The notes under the pieces are model-generated. The model was not told the DNA's origin. It made no database searches and saw only the letters and a list, made by a program, of their open reading frames with translations. Shown piece after piece: positions 1-4,822 of a stretch of DNA of 8,809 nucleotides. Numbering within the stretch: the first letter of the stretch is position 1; each line of letters opens with the position of its first letter. The stretch covers positions 1 to 8,809 of the forward strand of contig PPGL01000088.1 in assembly GCA_003173915.1 (NCBI GenBank). Direction: 5' to 3'. Origin of the DNA: Candidatus Levyibacteriota bacterium. Lineage in GTDB: Bacteria > Patescibacteria > Microgenomatia > Levybacterales > UBA12049. A program made the translations under genes and the position numbers.

Positions 1-2
1 TC

Positions 3-119
3 CATATTGACTTAATATTGACCCACTTGCGATCTCTTAACCGCGGGAGCTTTCAAGCGGCCCAAATGTTGCATGTTGAACTAGGAGGAGTATATATTCG
101 TACCATTTCTGAGAAATAA
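3..119 (+). CDS. 3' end of an unidentified gene entering from the left; possible Fis-type HTH tail
   Basis: Frame 3 is open from the window edge to a TAA at 117-119 (38 codons) and ends in the peptide VYIRTISEK. Every other frame, on both strands, is interrupted within this stretch. Base composition is visibly richer in G+C than the following spacer, which fits coding DNA. The end of the peptide has the pattern L-x(3)-N-R-G-S-F-x-A-A-x-M-L-x(7)-Y-I-R-x-I. This loosely resembles the Fis/NtrC-type helix-turn-helix that closes sigma-54-dependent regulators (an A-A-x-x-L helix, a turn, then a Y-containing recognition helix). The resemblance is weak and rests on under 40 residues, so the regulator assignment is only a suggestion. 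The gene converges on the 277-residue minus-strand gene, and a long hairpin lies between them. Confidence 0.5.
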   Translation, partial: HIDLILTHLRSLNRGSFQAAQMLHVELGGVYIRTISEK

Positions 120-127
120 ACTCAACG

Positions 128-261
128 AAAAGAAAAAAGCTTCCAGGGCACAGAAAATTAAAGCAAATTTTTGAACCAAAGAGAGCATAAGGAGAATAAG
201 ATTTATTCTCCTATGCTCTCTGTGGTTCAAAAAAATTGCTCTAATTTCCTGTACCTTGAAG
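128..261 (-). terminator. Long imperfect stem-loop followed by a T-rich tract; probable terminator of the minus-strand cluster
   Basis: Bases 171-199 pair with 203-230 around a 3-base loop (200-202), with one bulge and one mismatch. The core includes GAGAGCATA and GGAGAATAA against their complements. Weaker pairing continues outward to about 140 and 261, for example CTTCC against GAAG and AGCAA against TTGCT. Read on the minus strand, the outer stem is followed by the complement of 128-138, a T-rich run (TTTTTTCTTTT). The element begins 37 bp beyond the stop of the 277-residue gene and lies between convergent genes, so termination is the simplest role. The arms, about 60 bases each, are far longer than a usual intrinsic terminator, so a small palindromic repeat element is an alternative. 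Confidence 0.5.
140..261. repeat. Imperfect inverted repeat with about 60-base arms
   Basis: The two arms (about 140-199 and 203-261) are reverse complements along nearly their whole length with small indels. The inner 28-29 bases match almost perfectly and the outer part has diverged. The same DNA may serve as the terminator described separately. The size and symmetry also fit a palindromic miniature element. I see no second copy in this window and no clear target-site duplication. Confidence 0.55.
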
Positions 262-265
262 TATG

Positions 266-284
266 ACCCGTTTGATAAAAGGGT
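266..284. other. Small hairpin next to the 277-residue gene stop
   Basis: ACCCGTTT (266-273) pairs with AAAAGGGT (277-284) around a 3-base GAT loop, with one G/A mismatch. On the plus strand it is followed by TTCTTG. It may add to transcription termination between the convergent genes, but it is short and weak. Confidence 0.25.
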
Positions 285-298
285 TTCTTGCTCTCAAA

Positions 299-1132
299 TT
301 AAGCGACGGCAGCAGCAACAGGATTTTTAAAGCGTTGGGCACGCAATTTTTCTGTCTTCACGACATATCCCAAAAGACTTGCATTTTGGGTCAAGACATC
401 TAAGATAGCAGCAGACCAAAAATACTTTTTCTTAATTAAAATATCGCCAAAGAAGATCAAGCCCATTTTACCTGTACTTCCTGCAAACTTAAACGCATTT
501 TCCCAATTGACAGGCTTATGTAGACATCGCCAAACTTCTACACCAGAAGCGAAGAAAATAAAGAAGTCTTTTGGCTTTTCGCACAATGTTTTAAGAACAG
601 GAATATCGCCAAAATTCACACTTTTATCTCTAAAACTAAAGACTTTCATCGAAGCCAAGCGATCGGCCACTTGCGTACATAGCTCAAAACTGAAGACCTT
701 GTACTTTTGCAAAAACTTGCCTGTTTCAGAAAAGTTTCCAAAAAAATACAAGATTTTAACGGCGTCCACTTCTCCTTTGTCATTCTTAGGCAATTGAAAA
801 CTTCGCTTCCCTGTTATTTTATCGACTTTAATACACTCATTCATAGAACCAATAAACAAAGTGGCGTAGTAAAGATCTTTTTGAGCTTCTATCGTTTTAA
901 GGCACTCGTCAAATACACCTTTTAGAGAAGGAATAAGAGATAAAAATCTCAAATCAGCGATCAAAGCTTTTGACCACTTCTCAAAGCCATCTAAGCTATA
1001 AATGCTATGTATGACGCGGCTACCGAGTTCACCCGCTGTCAAAGCCACACGTTTTATCGCCACCCCAGTATTAATTGCTCCCATGCAAATTCTATATGCT
1101 GCATCACCTATTTTATCACTTAAACCAAACAT
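299..1132 (-). CDS. Unidentified 277-residue protein, third member of a paralogous trio
   Basis: I do not recognise this family. The ATG at 1132 is supported by GAGGA at 1138-1142, five bases upstream. The protein is basic and rich in F, L and K. No signal peptide is evident. An amphipathic region lies near residues 50-75 (around RFLSLIPSL), and moderately hydrophobic stretches lie near 126-134, 189-200 and 217-257 (GLIFFGDIL, then a region ending ASLLGYV). Residues about 144-166 (K-V-F...V-A-D-R-L-A) align with the W-K-[VL]-L...A-x-R-I-G motif of the two upstream minus-strand genes, so it looks like their divergent paralogue, lacking about 80 residues relative to the 355-residue copy. It lies 51 bp downstream of that gene on the same strand and is probably co-transcribed with it. 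The C-terminus is a short alanine/valine tail. A membrane-associated role is inference only. Confidence 0.85.
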   Translation of the reverse strand: MFGLSDKIGDAAYRICMGAINTGVAIKRVALTAGELGSRVIHSIYSLDGFEKWSKALIADLRFLSLIPSLKGVFDECLKTIEAQKDLYYATLFIGSMNECIKVDKITGKRSFQLPKNDKGEVDAVKILYFFGNFSETGKFLQKYKVFSFELCTQVADRLASMKVFSFRDKSVNFGDIPVLKTLCEKPKDFFIFFASGVEVWRCLHKPVNWENAFKFAGSTGKMGLIFFGDILIKKKYFWSAAILDVLTQNASLLGYVVKTEKLRAQRFKNPVAAAVA

Positions 1133-1137
1133 TTGAA

Positions 1138-1142
1138 TCCTC
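1138..1142 (-). promoter_or_regulatory. Ribosome binding site of the 277-residue gene
   Basis: GAGGA on the minus strand, five bases before the ATG at 1132, supports that start. Confidence 0.65.
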
Positions 1143-1183
1143 GTACTAATAAATTAATAATTAAAACTTCTTTTCACAATAGC

Positions 1184-2251
1184 TTATGCAATCCCTTCTG
1201 GCTTTTGGAAAAAAACATGCTTTGGTCTCACTGCAATACTGAGAAGTCCTAAAGTTTTAGTAAATATGGCAAAGCCATAAAGATAGCTATTTGCAATGTG
1301 CAATCTACCTGTCAGATTCAAAAATGTACCTCCCCAAAGAATCGTTTCAGCACTCGAGGTCATGACATTCCAGCGTTCAATGATTTTTTGTTCTCGTGTG
1401 AGAGCTACATCGCGCAATTTGCGAGTCCCTTCAATAACTTGTAAAGCAAAAGCTCCTGCCACTAATCCAAGAACCCATCTCTCTAAGTGTTGATTTTTTA
1501 CCCATGCGAAAGCAGGATATTGTCCTATGCGCTCTGCCCATTTGGCGGTATCAAGCAGCTTCCATCCATGTAAGTAAAGACCAATCACACCAATATCTAC
1601 AGCCGCCCAAGTCCAATTGGTGATACTTTCCACAAGAGGAGTGTGACGAAAGAATTTTTCAACCAGTTCAGGATTATCTAAGAAACCTTCTAGCTTGATT
1701 TTTGAAAAATCAAAACCTTTAACCTTTGTGGCATGCAGACGATTTTCTAAAACTTCTTGCAACTTTTCTAAACTAGAATAAGCGTCATTAAACTTTGCCA
1801 TTTCTATTAATTGTGCTTCTAAGCAAGATCTAGCGATCTCTTTCACCATTCGAAACGCTGGACTTGCGGCGTCTTCAGGTTTAGCTTCTTTTTTATAAAC
1901 CCCTTTATACATCGCCAAAGTGAGTGCCTGTAAAACGGTATGTTCATGAATCGTGTCCGCACTAACGGGTAAAAAATACTTACGTGGCTGTTTTAAAAAA
2001 CCGTAAAAATCGTGCATATTTGCTGTTTGCAAAGTGAAGGCAAACCTAGCTAAGGAAGTAGACAGATGTTCATAGCGCGAAAAGATCAGTTGAAGAGAGG
2101 CAAAAGCAACTTGACAGACTTTTTGAAAAAATTCTGGATCATTGCGAAATTCTTTAAATTTTCCTATCACTGCCAAACCAGCTTGCTGAGATTCGCGACA
2201 ATAATCTTTAAAGGCTTGAGGAAGATTACGCAAGGTACTTTGAATACTCAT
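1184..2251 (-). CDS. Unidentified 355-residue protein of the same paralogous trio (ATG start corrected)
   Basis: The frame can be extended to a TTG at 2269, but AGGAG at 2259-2263 lies seven bases upstream of the ATG at 2251 and would be codons 3-4 of the longer form. The ATG giving MSIQSTL is therefore preferred (355 residues). I cannot name the family. The N-terminal part is helical, with an F-Y-G-F-L-K motif at residues 82-87. A charged region (about 120-200) follows, and the C-terminal half carries three hydrophobic segments: about 212-232, 258-272 and 302-341. The motif V-D-I-G (218-221), G-W-K-L-L (229-233) and A-E-R-I-G (239-243) recurs in the 318-residue neighbour as A-D-L-G, E-W-K-V-L and A-A-R-I-G. 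The two are clearly homologous and the 277-residue gene more distantly so. The order of helices loosely recalls PEX11. A membrane location is likely but unproven. Confidence 0.88.
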   Translation of the reverse strand: MSIQSTLRNLPQAFKDYCRESQQAGLAVIGKFKEFRNDPEFFQKVCQVAFASLQLIFSRYEHLSTSLARFAFTLQTANMHDFYGFLKQPRKYFLPVSADTIHEHTVLQALTLAMYKGVYKKEAKPEDAASPAFRMVKEIARSCLEAQLIEMAKFNDAYSSLEKLQEVLENRLHATKVKGFDFSKIKLEGFLDNPELVEKFFRHTPLVESITNWTWAAVDIGVIGLYLHGWKLLDTAKWAERIGQYPAFAWVKNQHLERWVLGLVAGAFALQVIEGTRKLRDVALTREQKIIERWNVMTSSAETILWGGTFLNLTGRLHIANSYLYGFAIFTKTLGLLSIAVRPKHVFFQKPEGIA

Positions 2252-2258
2252 TTTATTA

Positions 2259-2263
2259 CTCCT
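2259..2263 (-). promoter_or_regulatory. Ribosome binding site that fixes the start at 2251
   Basis: AGGAG on the minus strand, seven bases before the ATG at 2251. It lies inside the frame that would begin at the TTG at 2269, which argues against that longer start. Confidence 0.8.
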
Positions 2264-2274
2264 AAACAATTATG

Positions 2275-2299
2275 ATATGGGAAAGCGAGTTTGCCATAT
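2275..2299. repeat. Short inverted repeat upstream of the 355-residue gene
   Basis: ATATGG (2275-2280) and CCATAT (2294-2299) are reverse complements, and AAA/TTT also pair inside them. The element lies about 24 bp upstream of the start codon on the minus strand, just before the ribosome binding site. It could be an operator or a leader hairpin. The match is short and may be chance in AT-rich DNA. Confidence 0.25.
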
Positions 2300-2366
2300 T
2301 AATCTAATAAAAATCAAGAAGATAATTGTCTTCGAAGAATTTACGTTATTAAAAAAGGAACAAAAA

Positions 2367-2411
2367 AAAGTAGAAAAATATGTTGCTTACTGAAGTGATT
2401 TCAGCATAGCA
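2367..2411 (-). terminator. Hairpin plus T-rich tract downstream of the 318-residue gene
   Basis: CTGAA (2390-2394) pairs with TTCAG (2400-2404), and outer TGCT (2384-2387) pairs with AGCA (2408-2411). On the minus strand this is followed by T-rich DNA, the complement of the A-runs at 2362-2379. It begins about 20 bp after the stop of the 318-residue gene, so it is a plausible intrinsic terminator, full or leaky. It would separate that gene from the 355/277 pair. Confidence 0.4.
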
Positions 2412-2423
2412 AAGTAGAAAAAT
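2367..2423. repeat. 13-base direct repeat flanking the hairpin
   Basis: AAAGTAGAAAAAT occurs at 2367-2379 and again at 2411-2423, one copy on each side of the hairpin between the 318- and 355-residue genes. It may be a relic of a short duplication or the footprint of a small insertion. Chance is possible given the A-rich sequence. Confidence 0.45.
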
Positions 2424-2431
2424 GGAAGGAA

Positions 2432-3388
2432 TTAACGGGAAAGAATACAGATTAAGCCTGTTCCCTTGGCAACAATTGCCAATGACACAGCAGCAAGGGG
2501 ATGAATGGTAAAAAGAAGAGGAGTTGCTGTTGCAGCAAGATCCACTCCTGCAGCAATGATATCAAGCTTAGTCTCTCTTTTTTCTTTATCTATTTGTTTT
2601 TGCATTTTCTTATCTTTAATAAGAACAGACTTCTTTTGAAGATTCCGCCACTGATATAAAGATGAGCCGAGCGAAAGAATCAATCCTATACTACTCACCG
2701 AACCCAAAAAGGTTTTTGCTTTTATTTGAGTCCCAACTGGGAAAACTTTTATTTGATCTCCTATTCGAGCAGCTGCTGTCTCTAAAGAAAGAACTTTCCA
2801 TTCCTGTAAAGTTAAGAGATTGCTCCCTAAATCTGCAATTGTAAAACAAGCCGTGGGGAGCAATAGAGAAAGAGGGCGTGACTTTTGTTGGATCAAGACC
2901 TGACTTACAAGCTGCTGAGCGCTCTTAGGGCCATACCCTTCTCTTTCTAAAGATGCGCGAATCACTTGACGAACCTCTCCTTTCCCGTAATATTCCTCTT
3001 GATTCATGACCTCTTCAAAGATTCGCTTAGCCAACTGTTCTTCTGTTAACTTATTTTTTTTGTCTTGAGAAATCGTTAAAGAAGTTTTAAGGCTTTCCCA
3101 TAAAAGAGTTTCATCCATTGTCGCTTTAGAGAAAGGATTGATCCAAAACATCATGTTTTTAAATGATCCATAAAATTCAATGACTTCAACGGTACTCTTA
3201 AAAGCTTCTGTTAAGCCACGCTCGAGGATTTCACCATTTATAGTCAAATCTCTTACAGCAAAAGATTTATTGATCACCTGAAAAACTTTTTTAGCAGCAG
3301 ATGGATTGCGCGCAATGGTATGAACGTATTGGGCTGCTTTAGTCGTTCCGTAATTAATGTAACTAGAAATATAGTCAACTAACCCCAT
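2432..3388 (-). CDS. Unidentified 318-residue protein, first gene of the paralogous minus-strand trio
   Basis: Family not recognised. The ATG at 3388 follows AAGGAG (3397-3402) with eight bases between. The N-terminal half is helical and carries F-Y-G-S-F-K at residues 72-77, matching F-Y-G-F-L-K in the 355-residue paralogue. A charged, lysine/glutamate-rich region covers about 106-170. The C-terminal half has hydrophobic segments at about 172-194, 227-245 and 275-316, with a basic linker (251-274) before the last. That last segment is about 40 residues long, with an H-P turn in the middle, so it could be a two-helix membrane hairpin like the bilobed domain of chlamydial inclusion-membrane proteins. 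The A-D-L-G, E-W-K-V-L and A-A-R-I-G motifs (185-210) define the family. It is the first gene leftward from the A/T-rich divergent promoter region, and 180 bp separate it from the next gene. Confidence 0.88.
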   Translation of the reverse strand: MGLVDYISSYINYGTTKAAQYVHTIARNPSAAKKVFQVINKSFAVRDLTINGEILERGLTEAFKSTVEVIEFYGSFKNMMFWINPFSKATMDETLLWESLKTSLTISQDKKNKLTEEQLAKRIFEEVMNQEEYYGKGEVRQVIRASLEREGYGPKSAQQLVSQVLIQQKSRPLSLLLPTACFTIADLGSNLLTLQEWKVLSLETAAARIGDQIKVFPVGTQIKAKTFLGSVSSIGLILSLGSSLYQWRNLQKKSVLIKDKKMQKQIDKEKRETKLDIIAAGVDLAATATPLLFTIHPLAAVSLAIVAKGTGLICILSR

Positions 3389-3396
3389 AACTACTA

Positions 3397-3402
3397 CTCC
3401 TT
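3397..3402 (-). promoter_or_regulatory. Ribosome binding site of the 318-residue gene
   Basis: AAGGAG on the minus strand, eight bases before the ATG at 3388. It is the strongest ribosome binding site in the window. Confidence 0.75.
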
Positions 3403-3624
3403 AATTTACTATGGAAATACATTTTATCAAATTAATATTATTAAATCAACAAAACAAATGAATTATTAAATAAAATAATTAAAATATTAATATTTTATAT
3501 TTATAAATAAATTTTAATAATAAATTATATAAAAAATATTTTTAATTTAAGTAGAATGTATTATAATTAATATATAATTAATTAGATTTAATATTTTTTG
3601 TATTACATTAATTAAATATATATT
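3403..3624. promoter_or_regulatory. Extremely A/T-rich divergent intergenic region
   Basis: This stretch between the divergent clusters is almost entirely A and T, with long runs of TTAAT, TTATA and AATAT words. Two exact TATAAT hexamers lie on the plus strand at 3562-3567 and 3573-3578, about 60-70 bases upstream of the first MORN gene. No convincing -35 box accompanies them (the best is TTTTTA at 3539-3544). Promoters for both clusters must lie here if each is transcribed from its first gene. No gene fits in the stretch. Confidence 0.45.
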
Positions 3625-3629
3625 GAGGA
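3625..3629 (+). promoter_or_regulatory. Ribosome binding site deciding the start of the first MORN gene
   Basis: GAGGA lies five bases before the ATG at 3635 and only two before the ATG at 3632. It overlaps the TTG at 3623 that would give a longer frame. This favours 3635, which also places the N-terminus at the same distance from the conserved L-E-x-V-A-x-S motif as in the second MORN protein. Confidence 0.6.
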
Positions 3630-3634
3630 TTATG

Positions 3635-4813
3635 ATGGGTGAGAGAATTAATATGGAGGCTAAAGCTTCTTCAATAGCTTCTCAGTTAGAAAGCGTAGCA
3701 CAATCTTTTCAGGAAACGAATTTAGAAGAGGCGTTACAACCCCAAAAAAGTACAGTATCTGGACATCAGTATGTGGTCATTACCAACCGATTTGAGATTA
3801 AAGCTGAGCAGAATAAAACAAATGCTGCTACTTTTCCAGAAATTACCAAGCTCGTTAAAGATATTTTAAGTAGGCAGGATGTGAGCTTGGAGACAAGGCA
3901 AAGGATTTTAAATAGTTATAGGGTTATTACGGTAAATTTTAAAAATAAAAGTCATTATCAAAAAGAATGGAAAGAATACCCTATGATTCTTCGGTTTTTT
4001 GATTCTCTCAAAAAAGCCCAGTGGACTGAAGCTGAAGAAATCATTCAAAAAGGTGTCAAAGACAGTGATGGAAACCAGTGGTTAGGGAGTTATGATAAAA
4101 ACAAGAATTTTCAAGGAACAATCACTTCCCCTGATGGAACAAGAAGAAAGGGAATATTTAAAGAAGGCAAACTGCATAGTACAGGAGAAATTATTAGTAA
4201 AGACAATCGAATATTGGCACAAGGGGTATTTCAGAACAACATGATAGTCGAAGGCTATGGTTCAAAGGTCTTTACAAGACATAACAAACAAGAAAATAAA
4301 ATAGAAGAAGGAATCGAAGAAAGAATCGAAGAAAGAATCGAAGAAGGAATATTCGTGGCTGACCATTTAACAAAAGGCAAAAAAACTTACAAGGATGGAA
4401 GAATCGAAGAAGGAATATTCGTAGATGACCATTTAACGCAAGGCAAAAAATCTTTCCCTGGTGAAAGATTCGACGAGGGAACATTTAATGCAGATGGATT
4501 ATTAGATGGGCAAGGCATGCGAATGGACGATAAGGGATGGTTCTCTGTAGGGAAATTTGAAAAAGGTGAATTCACAAAAACAGGCTTTTCCAATCTAAAG
4601 GCAAAGGTAAAGCAACGAAAACATAGATCAGGAATAGTCTCCTATGGATTTTTTGGTTCTGACAACGAGCGATTATTTCATGGAAAAGTATCTTATCCTA
4701 ATGGAACAAGCCAAATTGGCACATTCAAAAAAGAAAAGAATAAATTTACACTTATTGAACAAGAACAAGAACCACTTTCTTTCCCTTCTGATTCTGAAAA
4801 TTTCTCTTTATAA
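3635..4813 (+). CDS. MORN-repeat protein 1 (392 residues), shortest of three tandem paralogues
   Basis: An open frame exists from a TTG at 3623, but the ribosome binding site and paralogue alignment favour the ATG at 3635 (3632 is possible). Residues about 18-24 carry L-E-S-V-A-Q-S and 43-50 G-H-Q-Y-V-V-I-T, both shared by the two downstream genes. A helical region follows to about 145, but the L-T-G-L-R-W-F-L motif of the siblings is replaced here. From about 149 come roughly seven MORN-like units (G-x-F-x(4)-L-x-G-x-G-x(4)-D-G-x). They include a recently duplicated 22-residue unit and an I-E-E-R/G tetrapeptide repeat (223-238). A C-terminal cap with S-Y-G-F-F-G-S (336-342) and Y-P-N-G-T is shared by all three. 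MORN repeats form beta-hairpin ladders, in other proteins linked to membrane or protein binding. No signal peptide or transmembrane helix is visible. The actual function is unknown. Confidence 0.88.
   Translation: MGERINMEAKASSIASQLESVAQSFQETNLEEALQPQKSTVSGHQYVVITNRFEIKAEQNKTNAATFPEITKLVKDILSRQDVSLETRQRILNSYRVITVNFKNKSHYQKEWKEYPMILRFFDSLKKAQWTEAEEIIQKGVKDSDGNQWLGSYDKNKNFQGTITSPDGTRRKGIFKEGKLHSTGEIISKDNRILAQGVFQNNMIVEGYGSKVFTRHNKQENKIEEGIEERIEERIEEGIFVADHLTKGKKTYKDGRIEEGIFVDDHLTQGKKSFPGERFDEGTFNADGLLDGQGMRMDDKGWFSVGKFEKGEFTKTGFSNLKAKVKQRKHRSGIVSYGFFGSDNERLFHGKVSYPNGTSQIGTFKKEKNKFTLIEQEQEPLSFPSDSENFSL
4299..4346 (+). repeat. 12-base tandem repeat coding I-E-E-R/G
   Basis: Three near-perfect copies of GAATCGAAGAAA lie at 4311-4322, 4323-4334 and 4335-4346 (the last ending in G), preceded by a degenerate copy at about 4299-4310. 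They lie inside the first MORN gene and lengthen it by four residues per copy without shifting the frame, as expected from replication slippage. Confidence 0.85.
4335..4466 (+). repeat. Duplicated 66-base MORN unit
   Basis: Copies at 4335-4400 and 4401-4466 are in direct tandem. Their first 50 bases differ at only four positions, then they diverge. The period is 22 codons, one MORN unit (I-E-E-G-I-F-V-x-D-H-L-T-x-G-K-K). This is a much younger duplication than the other units of the protein. Confidence 0.8.
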
Positions 4814-4818
4814 AAGGA
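4814..4818 (+). promoter_or_regulatory. Ribosome binding site of the second MORN gene
   Basis: AAGGA directly follows the stop codon of the first MORN gene and precedes the ATG at 4823 by four bases. The whole 9-base gap is used by this site, which argues for co-translation from one mRNA. Confidence 0.65.
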
Positions 4819-4822
4819 TATT

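Noticed and set aside
507..925. Plus-strand open frames of 96 and 72 codons
   Set aside because: They lie antisense within the well-supported 277-residue gene, have no clear ribosome binding site and show shadow-type composition.
2066..2275. Plus-strand open frame of 69 codons
   Set aside because: It is antisense to the start of the 355-residue gene and no start signal was seen.
4299..4466. Tandem repeats considered as a CRISPR array
   Set aside because: The units are contiguous, in frame and coding, with no unique spacers and no cas genes nearby.
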